DNA from: Desulfonatronum sp. SC1
Lineage (GTDB): Bacteria > Desulfobacterota > Desulfovibrionia > Desulfovibrionales > Desulfonatronaceae
Reading direction: 5' to 3'
Length of the DNA stretch: 64,000 bases
NCBI RefSeq assembly: GCF_003046795.1
Contig: NZ_PZKN01000007.1
Coordinates: 1-64,000, forward strand
The position numbers and the translations under genes are program-made. A model generated the notes under the pieces. It made no database searches. It had not been told where the DNA came from and saw only the letters and a program-made list of their open reading frames with translations. How positions within the stretch are numbered: the stretch's first letter is position 1; each line of letters starts with the position of its first letter. Positions 38,784 to 47,777 of this stretch are shown here, piece after piece.

Positions 38784-38853
38784 TGGACTACGTCCTCCTT
38801 AAAAGAAGAGTGTTATAGTGGTTGGTCAAATGACCATTTCCCCCGAAAGGTGC

Positions 38854-39546
38854 TTAGTGGGCTTCCTCAAAGGCTCCCTTGAGGTACATCAGGGAGAGCA
38901 TGAAGAAGATGAAGGCCTGCATGGTCTTCATCAACACGAAGAGCATGAAGATGGGCAGGGAGCCGAGGATCGGCGCCAGGAAGAACATCAGGGCGATGAC
39001 GATTTCTTCGCCGCGGATGTTTCCGAAAAGTCGCAGCGTGAGTGAAAGTGGGCGGGCCAGGTGGCTGATGATTTCAATGGGCAGCATCATGGGCGCCAGC
39101 CACCAGAAAGGACCGGTGAAGTGCTTGATGTAGTGCAGGCCGTGGAGTTTGAAACCCCAATAGTTGTAGTACAGGAAGACGAAGATGGCCATGCCCACGT
39201 TGGTGTTGATGTTGGCCGTGGGTGCGTCCGCGCCGGGAACCAGGCCGGAGAGGTTCATGAAGAGGATGTAGATGAACAGGGTGAAGAGCACTGGAAACAC
39301 CTTGCGGCCGGCCTCGCCCATGTTCTGGACGACGAAATCCTCCATGCCGCCAATCAGCGCCTCCCAGACGTTTTGACTTTTTCCCGGGACGAGGGTGAGC
39401 CTCCTGGTGGCAAGCCAGCCCAGAAAAATCAGCAGGACGATGATCGCCCAGGAGTACACGATATGAATGTACTCGTGAGGAAAGTGGACGCCGATGGCTT
39501 CCAGCCCCTCTTCCAGAATGAGAACGTATTGAATGTCTCCAGCCAT
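38854..39546 (-). CDS. atpB: ATP synthase a subunit
   Basis: Subunit a forms the ion half-channels against the c ring. The 230-residue protein has five to six membrane helices and the essential arginine in SLTLRLFGNIRGEEIV near residue 160, and ends with QAFIFFMLSLMYLKGAFEEAH. It precedes atpE in the minus-strand membrane-sector operon. The overlap and order match the usual atpI-atpB-atpE arrangement. Confidence 0.97.
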   Translation of the reverse strand: MAGDIQYVLILEEGLEAIGVHFPHEYIHIVYSWAIIVLLIFLGWLATRRLTLVPGKSQNVWEALIGGMEDFVVQNMGEAGRKVFPVLFTLFIYILFMNLSGLVPGADAPTANINTNVGMAIFVFLYYNYWGFKLHGLHYIKHFTGPFWWLAPMMLPIEIISHLARPLSLTLRLFGNIRGEEIVIALMFFLAPILGSLPIFMLFVLMKTMQAFIFFMLSLMYLKGAFEEAH

Positions 39547-39550
39547 TTGG

Positions 39551-39982
39551 TCAAGCCTCCTTCACTTTTTGCCGGTAAAACCGGAAAACGCCCCAGAACA
39601 AAATATTCACGACCACCGTGCTCAACCCTGCCACCAGGGCCGGCACGGGGAGCCCTCCCCAGGCGATCAGGCCGAACAGGGCCAATCCGGTGAGGAGTAA
39701 TCGTCCATAAAACTGAGCCAGGGAAACGACAACCGCGCCCTCTTGTCGATGCACGACGGATTGCAGACTCTTGGCCAAAAACCAAAAGTTCATGGTGACC
39801 AATGCGCAACCGGCTGCAAAGGCCATGGCCCATGAACTCAACCCGGTAACGAGAGCGAGGATGCATCCGAGAACCAGCAGGTAGATCTGGTTGCGGACCA
39901 GGGTGCGCACGTCATGCAGCAAAAAACCCCGTCGCGCGAGAAAGGTCTCAATCCTGTGGTTTATCCTGCCGAGCGGCCGCAT
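39551..39982 (-). CDS. ATP synthase I (AtpI)-like membrane protein
   Basis: A 143-residue protein with about four membrane helices (near 30-50, 55-75, 90-110, 115-135), typical of the ATP synthase I family that aids c-ring assembly or magnesium handling. I chose the ATG at 39982 for its natural length; it overlaps the atpZ gene by 35 bases. It lies four bases before atpB. Confidence 0.85.
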   Translation of the reverse strand: MRPLGRINHRIETFLARRGFLLHDVRTLVRNQIYLLVLGCILALVTGLSSWAMAFAAGCALVTMNFWFLAKSLQSVVHRQEGAVVVSLAQFYGRLLLTGLALFGLIAWGGLPVPALVAGLSTVVVNILFWGVFRFYRQKVKEA

Positions 39983-40223
39983 CCTGTTTGTCCAATTCCC
40001 TCTGAATCTTCTTGGTTTCCATGTACATATTCTTGAAGCCGGCGATGATTCCAAAAACCAAGAAAAGCAAAAAAAGCGTGGGCTTTGTATCCAACCATTT
40101 GTCCAGGTACCATCCGATGAGCGCACCCACGAACGTCGACGCGACGAGGTGGATGCCCAAAAGGCCGGCCTGGGAGAACGGCTGCATCAGGTCTTTGTAC
40201 TTGGACTTGGATCGAAAAAACAT
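39948..40223 (-). CDS. AtpZ/AtpI family protein
   Basis: A 91-residue, two-helix membrane protein of the ATPase_gene1 family (helices about 20-40 and 48-68, with the ILGxxLD-type GALIGWYLDKWLDTKPTLFLLFLVFGIIAGFKNMY core). It heads the membrane-sector operon. Such proteins have been linked to magnesium or calcium transport and assembly of the ATP synthase. The C-terminal tail is charged. Confidence 0.88.
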   Translation of the reverse strand: MFFRSKSKYKDLMQPFSQAGLLGIHLVASTFVGALIGWYLDKWLDTKPTLFLLFLVFGIIAGFKNMYMETKKIQRELDKQDAAARQDKPQD

Positions 40224-40665
40224 ATCTTAATGTTTGGCTCTCTGGGTGTAAATGCCGTGTGTTCTGGGCGTAGTCGGGGCGTATCGATATGATACTGCCT
40301 CGGAAGGGAACTCATTTCGTTCGTTCTGTCTTCTGTCCCTTCGTGCAAACATTCACATGCCCACGGCGTCTATCACAGCGCTCCGGAGCAAGTCAACGAG
40401 GTCGACGAAAAAAACAACGTGGCGGACGTCGTGATGGCATTTCTTCGTGTCGTTAGATTTTCAAAAGATTGCACTTGCGGGCGTCGTGGCGGGATGACAA
40501 GTTTCCTGGAAGCGAATAGGAATCCTCCTTGCCCGACACGGCGCAGTGGCCGAGGCGGTGAACGGTCGAATGCCGCCCCGTCCGCCACCGCTCGCCGAGG
40601 AGTGCGGGTGTTCCCTGAAAATAACAGAAGTCATTGGAATCGTTTGGAGGAAACCGAAATTCGTC
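40224..40665. other. divergent intergenic region between atpZ and the Lon-like gene
   Basis: About 440 bases without a gene I can support. It should hold promoters for both directions. A minus-strand TTGACT at 40393-40388 followed after 16-17 bases by GATAGA is a weak candidate for the atpZ operon. I found no tRNA and no clear Rex site. GTTTGGAGG at 40643-40651 is the likely ribosome-binding site of the Lon-like gene, 14 bases before its ATG. Confidence 0.5.
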
Positions 40666-43131
40666 ATGGCCATACCTAAAGCATTACCTTCCCAAAGCCT
40701 GCGCGCGCGGCTCGACCCCGAGCACATCGGCTACGTCGACAGCACCGAGATCCCCTGCGCGGATCCGGCTCCGCCCATGCAGCCCAGAGCCTTGCACGCC
40801 CTGGAGTTGGGGCTGAGCATCCCTAAAAAAGAATACAATATTTTCGTGGTCGGTGAGCCGCAACTCGGACGGACGTACCTTGTGCAAGACTACCTTAATC
40901 CGCGCGCCGCCCAAAGGCCGACCCCGCCGGATTGGGTCTACGTCTTCAATTTTGAGGATCCGGATCGTCCTCTGGCTGTCTCCCTGGCCTCCGGCGCGGC
41001 CAAGGCGTTCAAGGCCGAGCTGGCCGCCGTGGTGCATCGCATACGCGACGAGGTACCAAACCGTTTCAGCCAGGACCAGTATTTACGGCAAAAGGAAAAA
41101 CTGGTCCGCCAGTTTCAGAACTCCAAGGAGGAATTGATTCTCCAGATGGAGGAGCAAGCCGACGGGCACGGGTTCAACCTCTCCTTCGACGAGCAGGGCA
41201 ACGTTAACCTGTTTCCCATCGTGGACGGGAAGGTTTTGAACAGCGGCGACGTGGAGAAGCTGGAACCGGGGGTGAGGTTGAAGCTGCGCAACGAAGGCGA
41301 TCAAACCTTGGACGCGATGCTCGGCCTGCTACGCCAGATCAACGCCCGTGAACAGGATTTGCGTGACGCAGAACGCAATTTGGAGCGAGACGTGCTGGAG
41401 CAGGTACTGCTGGAAGCGCTGGAACCGTTCATCGCCCAGCATGTCGAGCACGAACGCCTCCATGCCTTTTTGACAGCATTGCGCGGGGATCTGCTGGACA
41501 ACCTGGATCAGTTCAAGCCGAAGGACCAGGTGGCCCAAGTCGGAGGTCCGGAGGCCATGGCTTCCAACGAGGGCTTTTTCGATCGGTACATGGTCAACCT
41601 GTTCGTGGACAACAGCCGGTTGAATGGAGCGCCGATCATCGTCGAGGACAACCCCACGTTCTTCAATCTCTTGGGCTGCATTGAGCGCGAGGCGGAATGG
41701 GGGGCCCTGTTCACCGACTTTTCCCTGCTCAAGCCCGGGGCTTTGCATCGAGCCAACGGCGGTTTCCTAGTCCTGCACATTGAAGACGTTCTCCAACATC
41801 CCCAAGCCTGGGAAGGTCTTTTGCGGGCACTGCGCTCCATGCAGATCCGCATCGAAGACCCCGGTGATCATCACGAAACGATCCGCACCAAGACTATCAC
41901 TCCGGAACCCATCTCCTTGGACGTGAAGGTAATCCTCGTGGGCACGGACGAGGCTTACGACCTGCTTCTGGCTTACGACGATCGGTTTCCCAAGCTGTTC
42001 AAGATCAAGGGGCAGATCCAGGATACGGTGACCCGCGACGCGGATTCCATCCACAAGTATGTTCAGACCATGGGCCGGATGATTCGCGAGGACGAACTGC
42101 TGCCTTTCGACCGAGACGCCCTGGCCTGGCTGGTGGACTTCGCTTCCAGGCTGGCCGAGGACCAAAAAAAGCTGTCCCTGCGTTTGCCCATCGTCCGCGA
42201 GCTGATGATCGAGGCCTCGGCCATGGGATCAATGCGTCAGGCCGCCATGGTCGACAGGCGGACCCTGGAGGAGGCCTGGGAGGCCCGTAACTACCGGGCC
42301 AACCTGTACGAAGAGGAGTTTTTGTCCGAGTACGACCGGCAGCTGATCAAGGTGGCCACCACCGGCAGCGCCGTGGGCCAAGCCAACGGCCTGTCCGTCT
42401 CGTTCCTGGGGGACTACGAGATGGGGCTGCCGCATCAGATTTCGTGCAGCGTCGGCGTCGGACACGGCGGGATCATCGACCTGGAGCGGGAAGCTGAACT
42501 CGGCGGGCCGATCCACACCAAGGGTATGATGATTCTCAAAAGCTACCTGCTCAAGCTCTTTGCCCAGAACAAGCCCGTGGTTCTGACCGCCAGCCTCTGT
42601 TTTGAACAGAGTTACGCCCAGGTGGACGGCGACTCCGCCTCGGGCGCGGAACTGGCCGCTCTGATCTCGGCCCTCTCCGGTTGTCCGAACAACTTGGCAC
42701 TGGCTTTCACCGGCGCGGTCAGTCAATCCGGGGCGATCATGGCCGTGGGCGGAGTGACGCGCAAGGTGGAGGGCTTTTTCGAGGTCTGCCGCCGTCGCGG
42801 TCTGACCGGAAGCCAGGGAGTGATCCTGCCCGAAGACAACGTGGTCCACCTGATGCTTAAACAGGACGTAATCCAGGCCGTGGAGGAAGGACGATTCCAT
42901 ATCTACCCGGTCTGCTGCATCGAAGAGGCTTTGGAGATTCTGACAGGACTGCCGGCTGGGCGTCGGCTGAAAAACGGTTCCTTCTCCGTTGGCAGCCTGT
43001 ATCGCCTCGCGGACGACCGGCTCAAAAAACTGGAAGAGTTGGCCACCCGGGATTCCTCGTCGCGAAAGCCGGATCGGGCGTCGCCCAGGACGAAGAAGGC
43101 CGCAACGACGACGTCCCCCGCCGAAGTCTAG
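40666..43131 (+). CDS. Lon-like ATP-dependent protease (AAA_32/Lon_C type)
   Basis: An 821-residue cytoplasmic protease of the Lon-like branch without the classical Lon N-domain. The P-loop is GEPQLGRT near residue 62, with Arg where most P-loops have Lys, a common feature of this branch. A long helical middle insertion follows (about 110-290), then the AAA+ segments with Walker B-like GGFLVLHIED. The protease domain has the catalytic serine in GDSASGAELAALISAL and the lysine in TRKVEGFFEVCRRRGL, forming the Ser-Lys dyad. I chose the ATG at 40666. A lysine/serine-rich tail ends it. The GT gene follows after 22 bases. Confidence 0.93.
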   Translation: MAIPKALPSQSLRARLDPEHIGYVDSTEIPCADPAPPMQPRALHALELGLSIPKKEYNIFVVGEPQLGRTYLVQDYLNPRAAQRPTPPDWVYVFNFEDPDRPLAVSLASGAAKAFKAELAAVVHRIRDEVPNRFSQDQYLRQKEKLVRQFQNSKEELILQMEEQADGHGFNLSFDEQGNVNLFPIVDGKVLNSGDVEKLEPGVRLKLRNEGDQTLDAMLGLLRQINAREQDLRDAERNLERDVLEQVLLEALEPFIAQHVEHERLHAFLTALRGDLLDNLDQFKPKDQVAQVGGPEAMASNEGFFDRYMVNLFVDNSRLNGAPIIVEDNPTFFNLLGCIEREAEWGALFTDFSLLKPGALHRANGGFLVLHIEDVLQHPQAWEGLLRALRSMQIRIEDPGDHHETIRTKTITPEPISLDVKVILVGTDEAYDLLLAYDDRFPKLFKIKGQIQDTVTRDADSIHKYVQTMGRMIREDELLPFDRDALAWLVDFASRLAEDQKKLSLRLPIVRELMIEASAMGSMRQAAMVDRRTLEEAWEARNYRANLYEEEFLSEYDRQLIKVATTGSAVGQANGLSVSFLGDYEMGLPHQISCSVGVGHGGIIDLEREAELGGPIHTKGMMILKSYLLKLFAQNKPVVLTASLCFEQSYAQVDGDSASGAELAALISALSGCPNNLALAFTGAVSQSGAIMAVGGVTRKVEGFFEVCRRRGLTGSQGVILPEDNVVHLMLKQDVIQAVEEGRFHIYPVCCIEEALEILTGLPAGRRLKNGSFSVGSLYRLADDRLKKLEELATRDSSSRKPDRASPRTKKAATTTSPAEV

Positions 43132-43153
43132 GGACGACCTCGGGGATAATTCC

Positions 43154-43912
43154 GTGAACGTTCGACTGTCCGTGATCATCCCCGTCTTTCGAGAGGAACG
43201 GGGCATCACCTCCTTGGTGGATTATTTGACCACCCGCGCCCTGAATGAATCGGCGGAAATCCTGGTCGTAGACGGCGATTCGGAACGGCGAACCCTGATC
43301 GCTCTGCAAGGCCGGAACGTGATCCGGATCGGTTCGGATGCAGGGCGGGCCCGCCAGATGAACGCCGGAGCCGCCCAGGCGCGCGGCGACGTGCTGCTTT
43401 TCCTGCACGCGGACACCCGCCTGCCGACCGGAGCGGATACGCTCATTTTTCAGGCACTCCGAGATTCCCGGCTTGTGGGCGGGGCCTTCAAGCTGGCCAT
43501 CGACTCACCCCGGGCGGCCCTGGGCTTGATTTCCGCAGTGGCGAATCTGCGCACTCGGATGACCAGGATTCCATATGGGGATCAGGCCATTTTCCTGCGC
43601 CGCGCGCACTTCGAGGAACTGGGGGGATACGCGGACATCCCTTTGATGGAGGATCTGGAACTGATGTTTCGGGTTCGATGCAAGGGGTGGCCCGTGGCTT
43701 TGCTTCGTGAAGCCGCGTTCACTTCGGCCCGGCGCTGGGAACAGGAAGGAGTCTGGCGCTGCACCCTACGCAACTGGGGAGTTCGGCTATTTTATCATTG
43801 CGGTCTGTCTCCAGCGAGGTTGCGGCGATTTTATCCCACCGCTGAGTCGGTCAATTCAGGCGCACACCCTTCCCCGACCGGCGGTGATCGGTCGGATTCC
43901 ATGGTCTCATGA
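43154..43912 (+). CDS. family 2 glycosyltransferase, TIGR04283 type
   Basis: A 252-residue glycosyltransferase-like protein. The opening VNVRLSVIIPVFREE, the nucleotide-binding VDGDSERRT and the phrases SDAGRARQMNAGAAQARGDVLLFLHADTRLP and GDQAIFLRR match the TIGR04283 group (transferase 2, often found with radical SAM/selenium-associated genes). The start is a GTG at 43154 with only a weak ribosome-binding site. Its stop overlaps the next gene start (ATGA). The acceptor is unknown. Confidence 0.87.
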   Translation: MNVRLSVIIPVFREERGITSLVDYLTTRALNESAEILVVDGDSERRTLIALQGRNVIRIGSDAGRARQMNAGAAQARGDVLLFLHADTRLPTGADTLIFQALRDSRLVGGAFKLAIDSPRAALGLISAVANLRTRMTRIPYGDQAIFLRRAHFEELGGYADIPLMEDLELMFRVRCKGWPVALLREAAFTSARRWEQEGVWRCTLRNWGVRLFYHCGLSPARLRRFYPTAESVNSGAHPSPTGGDRSDSMVS

Positions 43913-44592
43913 TCCTTTCAGCAACCGCCCTCTCGGATTGCTTGGTCGTGATGATCAAGTATCCGCGACCCGGGCGGGTGAAGACCCGTTTGGTCGCGAC
44001 ATTGGGAGAAGAGAATGCCGCTGCTTTGTACCGGTGTTTTGTCCAGGACGTCTTATGCACCGTAGACGCCCTGAACGAGCATGCTCTGCTGAGCATCGAT
44101 CCTTGGATCTATCGGACGGATTTTGCGGAGTGGCTGGGAAGTGAGCGCTGGTTCCAGCCTCAGGTCGGTCCTGACCTCGGCGCGAGAATGGACGATGCCT
44201 TTTCCCGGGCCTTCGAGGCGGGACACGACCGGGTGGTGCTCATCGGAAGCGACCTGCCGGATTTGCCCGGCAGCCTGCTGGTCGAGGCGTTCCGGGCTTT
44301 AGACCGCCATGATGTTGTCCTCGGCCCGGCCCGTGACGGCGGCTTCTATTTGCTCGGGTGGACGCGGCGGACTTTTCGCCCCGGACTTTTTGTCGCCATT
44401 CCCTGGAGTACGTCGAAGGTTCTTGCCGCATGCCGGGCGGCCTTGCTCCGAAGCGGCCTGGAGCCACGCCTTTTGGCGCCCTGGTCCGATGTGGACGATG
44501 AAGCGGGACTTCGACAACTCATTCAGCGAAATCTCCTGCCCGGTGATGCGGCTACTCGTGTATTCTTGAAATCGTCTCGTTTCCCTTCTTGA
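43909..44592 (+). CDS. TIGR04282 (DUF2064) glycosyltransferase-like protein
   Basis: A 227-residue protein with an N-terminal KYPRPGRVKTRLVATLG motif and the aspartate-rich VLIGSDLPDLP and LGPARDGGFYLLG segments typical of TIGR04282 (transferase 1). In many genomes this pair is adjacent to the TIGR04283 gene, as here. In some it accompanies arsenosugar genes, but no such radical SAM partner is seen in this window. The role is unknown. Confidence 0.88.
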   Translation: MILSATALSDCLVVMIKYPRPGRVKTRLVATLGEENAAALYRCFVQDVLCTVDALNEHALLSIDPWIYRTDFAEWLGSERWFQPQVGPDLGARMDDAFSRAFEAGHDRVVLIGSDLPDLPGSLLVEAFRALDRHDVVLGPARDGGFYLLGWTRRTFRPGLFVAIPWSTSKVLAACRAALLRSGLEPRLLAPWSDVDDEAGLRQLIQRNLLPGDAATRVFLKSSRFPS

Positions 44593-44736
44593 TTTCAGAA
44601 GCTGGCCCGGTTGTATCAGGAAGCCAGCCCCTTGCGGCGAGACTCTCTTCAAGAACGGATTGACTCCTTGAACGAGCAGCTCTCTGTGAAAGGGCAGAAT
44701 CTGATCGACACTTGAGCAAATTAACAAAAAGGCGGC

Positions 44737-45690
44737 TCAGGACAATACGGAATAGACCGCGCTCACGAAGATCAGGCTGATGACCCGCAGACTCTGGTTC
44801 CAGAAGATCAGTTTCGCGGCCAGGGCCGGTTTGAAGATTCCGGCGTAGTACGGGAATTGGTGTCTTACGGCTCGCATGGGCGAGGAGAGGATGTTGCCCA
44901 CCAGGAGGGCGAGCACGACCTCTTTCTGACTCAGACTTCCTGCTGAGAGCAACGCTCCGGCGGCGGCGGCTCCGGCGGAAAACTCGGCGGCCATCTGGAA
45001 AATCACGACGCTCACGGCCTGTGGTGAAAGCCAGGACAGCCATCCCAGGTTTTGAGCCATAAATTCTTCCACCGCTCTGAACGCGCCCCAGCGATTGAGC
45101 AGGAAAAAGCAAACGTAAATCGGTACGGTGATGGATAGAACGCGCAGGATGCGCTTTTTGAACCGCTGGACCGTGCGCTTGACGGCATCCTTGAAGGAAA
45201 CCGGGCCTTTTTCATCCAGTCTGCAGGAAACGCATCGCTCCACGGGCGTGGGCAGGAAGAATCGGGAAAATAGCAGAATGAACACGGTCCGCAACATGGC
45301 CGACCCGATGGTCAACCCCAGATAGACCCCGGCCGCGGCACCGATCAACGGGACCAGGATGAAAAAGACGCTGGGCAGGTGGAGAAAGTACGTGGGCAGG
45401 CTGTTGAACAGATTGCTCATGATCAACTCGCGCCGACTGATTCGGCCCTGCTCGTAAGCGTCCGCAAGCATAGAGTTTGCCGAAACCCCCGAAAAAAAGG
45501 CCAGGGAGAAACTGGCTCCGGCAATGTCCGAAAGTCGTCCCAGGCGCAACAAGGGCGAGACGCCGGCGGCAACCACCCTGGTCCAGTTCAAGGCCTCGAT
45601 GAGTTGACCTGCGAGCAAGCCCATGCTGATGAACATGGTCAGCTTGAGCAGAGGCCAGATCAAGGCCTGCCATATTTCCGGGAAGTCCAT
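44737..45690 (-). CDS. nucleoside-recognition (Gate) domain membrane protein
   Basis: A 317-residue protein with about eight membrane helices. It resembles the Gate/nucleoside recognition family found in spore maturation (SpmA/SpmB) and transporter-like proteins, with FSGVSANSMLADAYEQGRISRRELIMSNLFNSLPTYF in the N-terminal half and LVGNILSSPMRAVRHQFPYYAGIF in the C-terminal half. A cysteine pair (CVSCR) sits in the central loop. Substrate and role are unknown. It converges with the glycosyltransferase genes. Confidence 0.8.
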   Translation of the reverse strand: MDFPEIWQALIWPLLKLTMFISMGLLAGQLIEALNWTRVVAAGVSPLLRLGRLSDIAGASFSLAFFSGVSANSMLADAYEQGRISRRELIMSNLFNSLPTYFLHLPSVFFILVPLIGAAAGVYLGLTIGSAMLRTVFILLFSRFFLPTPVERCVSCRLDEKGPVSFKDAVKRTVQRFKKRILRVLSITVPIYVCFFLLNRWGAFRAVEEFMAQNLGWLSWLSPQAVSVVIFQMAAEFSAGAAAAGALLSAGSLSQKEVVLALLVGNILSSPMRAVRHQFPYYAGIFKPALAAKLIFWNQSLRVISLIFVSAVYSVLS

Positions 45691-46057
45691 GGACAGTTTT
45701 GATTCCAGTGATGTTGATTTTCAAGGTATTTTGGTGGAGATTGCAAGCGTCGCCCCGATTTTTCGAGAGGCGTCAACTTTTTAATTGCCCGAAATGTCAT
45801 GTCAAGGCTTGCCATGAAAGGGGGTTGCGATTAGGCACTTCTTTGTCTTGCAACAGTTCTTCCAATTTTTCTGTTTGCTCAGGCGAAGCATTCTTCATGA
45901 CATTCCCGACGTCGACGACATGCGGTCGCCTCCTTCTCGTGGGGCGCGGCCATGAATGTTTTGCCAATACTTCTGAAATGAAGTCGACATGGCGTTCTTT
46001 CCCTCAGGCCCACGACCAAGCCGGTCGCGGGTGAACGTTTTCATGCCGGAGGCATTT
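45691..46057. other. intergenic region with one possible very short ORF
   Basis: This 367-base gap lies between the divergent Gate-domain and M23 genes. On the minus strand, 45797-45898 encodes 33 residues of ordinary, charged composition (ASPEQTEKLEEL inside), with an ATG but no good Shine-Dalgarno. I do not recognise it and cannot tell a small gene from a remnant. The rest holds nothing I can name. Confidence 0.3.
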
Positions 46058-47521
46058 ATGAAACGCAACACCTACATACCTCGATCGCGTCCGTCTTCAC
46101 CACAAGGAATTCGGTGGAGGCGGGTTTTTTTCGCGATCGCCTTGCTTTTGGCCTTGCCCAAGCTGGCCATGCTGACCTTTTCCCATATGACGGAAGGGCA
46201 GACCCCCATTCTTTCATCCTCTCTTGACGGGTCGGAAAATATCAGGCTGGTCGCCTTGGAGCGAAAGAAAAACGTCGGGCCGGGACAGTTCGCTTCTAAC
46301 GACGAAGCAAGCTTTGCCTCCTCTGGAGAAGTCGTCGCGGAGGAGGAGCCCGCCGTCGAAGAAACTGACAGCGTCCTGGAGAAAATCGTCCGGGTGGCCC
46401 GTGGCGACACGCTGATGGGGATTCTTCTGGACGCCGGTCTGGCTCGATCCGAGGCCCACGCCGCGGTTTCCGCGCTGCAGGAGGTCTATAATCCCCGCTC
46501 GCTCAGGCCCGGCCATGAAGTGGTCCTGACCTTTGTTCCCGGAGCCGAGGACGAAGTGGACGGTTTTTTCGCCGGGCTTCGGATGCAGGTGGACGTGGAC
46601 CGCAACGTGATGGTCCTGCGCGAGAGCGACGAAGAATTTCTGGCCAAGGAAGAGCAGTGGGAATTGCAGGTCGCTCCCTTCGCGGCTCAGGGGGAGATCA
46701 CCTCCAGCCTGTACAACGCCGCCGTGGGGGCGGGCATGCCCAGCCCCGTGATGATTCAAATGATCCGAGCCCTTTCGTTCGACGTGGACTTTCAGCGCGA
46801 TATCCAACCCGGCGACCGTTTTGAAGCTCTGTTCGAGCGCGAATTGGACGAAAGCGGTCAAGCTGTGCGCGAAGGTCCGCTGCTTTACGCCACGCTGGAA
46901 ACCGGCGGGCGGGCCTTACGGATTTTTCGGTATACGGCCCAGGACGGGGAGACGGACTATTTCAATGAGCGCGGGCAAAGCGTCCGCAAGACCCTTATGC
47001 TGACTCCCATCGACGGCGCACGGCTCAGCTCCGGATACGGCATGCGTCAGCATCCGATTCTCGGTTACAGCCGGATGCATCGCGGTCTGGACTTCGCCGC
47101 GCCCACCGGCACCCCAATCATGGCCGCCGGGGATGGCGTGGTCACCCATGCCGGACGCAAGGGCAACTACGGAATCACCGTGGAACTGCGACATCCCAAT
47201 GAATACACGACGTTGTACGCACACATGAGCCGGTTGGGCCGCGGGATCAGTCGCGGAACTCGGGTGAAACAGGGCCAGGTGATCGGCTACGTCGGCACCA
47301 CGGGCATGTCCACCGGGCCGCACCTGCATTACGAAGTTCACCTTCGCGGCCAGCATGTGAATCCGGCTTCGGTGGATTCGCCTCCTGGACGGACCTTGGA
47401 CGGCCGGGATCTGGAGCTGTTCAGGGCCACGACCGAACAGGTGCAGGCTCAGTACGCGGCCTTGGCCGGTAGAATCGTTGCCGACGCGGTCCAACTCGAC
47501 GCGGCGTCGCGGGTGGAGTGA
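46058..47521 (+). CDS. M23-family peptidoglycan endopeptidase with LysM-like and OapA-like regions
   Basis: A 487-residue envelope protein of the MepM/YebA type that cleaves peptidoglycan cross-links. After a membrane anchor (about 23-45, FFAIALLLALPKLAMLTF) there is a LysM-like region (about 118-175, VARGDTLMGILLDAGLARSEAHAAVSAL). The M23 domain follows with the zinc ligands in HRGLDFAAPTGTP and THAGRKGNYG, YTTLYAHMSRLG and GPHLHYEVH. The ATG at 46058 follows GGAGG at five bases. A strong terminator follows. It probably acts in cell-wall growth, fitting the elongasome genes elsewhere in the window. Confidence 0.93.
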   Translation: MKRNTYIPRSRPSSPQGIRWRRVFFAIALLLALPKLAMLTFSHMTEGQTPILSSSLDGSENIRLVALERKKNVGPGQFASNDEASFASSGEVVAEEEPAVEETDSVLEKIVRVARGDTLMGILLDAGLARSEAHAAVSALQEVYNPRSLRPGHEVVLTFVPGAEDEVDGFFAGLRMQVDVDRNVMVLRESDEEFLAKEEQWELQVAPFAAQGEITSSLYNAAVGAGMPSPVMIQMIRALSFDVDFQRDIQPGDRFEALFERELDESGQAVREGPLLYATLETGGRALRIFRYTAQDGETDYFNERGQSVRKTLMLTPIDGARLSSGYGMRQHPILGYSRMHRGLDFAAPTGTPIMAAGDGVVTHAGRKGNYGITVELRHPNEYTTLYAHMSRLGRGISRGTRVKQGQVIGYVGTTGMSTGPHLHYEVHLRGQHVNPASVDSPPGRTLDGRDLELFRATTEQVQAQYAALAGRIVADAVQLDAASRVE

Positions 47522-47578
47522 AGGGAGCGAAAGAGCGCTTGGGGACTCCGGTACGGTTCTGAGAGATTCCAAAAAAAC

Positions 47579-47612
47579 AAAAGGCCCGCGAAAAGCGGGC
47601 CTTTTGTTTTTT
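47579..47612 (+). terminator. terminator of the M23 gene
   Basis: AAAAGGCCCGC (47579-47589) pairs with GCGGGCCTTTT (47595-47605), followed by GTTTTTT. An A tract on the left makes it likely to work in both directions, so it may also end the recR transcript. Confidence 0.93.
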
Positions 47613-47760
47613 GCAACTACTCAGCACATATGGAGCATGACCATTCTCCAGCACTGGATACCGGCTTTCGCCGGAATGACGTCTCGTTCCATGTAGTATC
47701 CTTGTCAGTCATACCGGCGAAAGCCGGTATCCACTCCGAGTTGTCGCGGATAAGCTGAAT
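47612..47760 (+). repeat. interspersed inverted-repeat element, copy 2
   Basis: Two near-perfect arms, GGATACCGGCTTTCGCCGG (47657-47675) and CCGGCGAAAGCCGGTATCC (47714-47732), flank a centre of about 38 bases; the flanking GAATGAC and GTCAT also pair. Left of the arms GCAACTACTCAGCACATA and GCACTGGAT match copy 1 read in reverse at 11676-11800. The right limit is unclear. It lies between the M23 terminator and recR. Confidence 0.85.
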
Positions 47761-47777
47761 AGCTACTTGTTTTTGAT

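Noticed and set aside
40530-40615. tRNA-like stretch (GTGGCCGAGGCGGTGAA)
   Set aside because: It resembles the D-arm of a serine tRNA, but no matching acceptor stem, anticodon arm and T-arm can be drawn.
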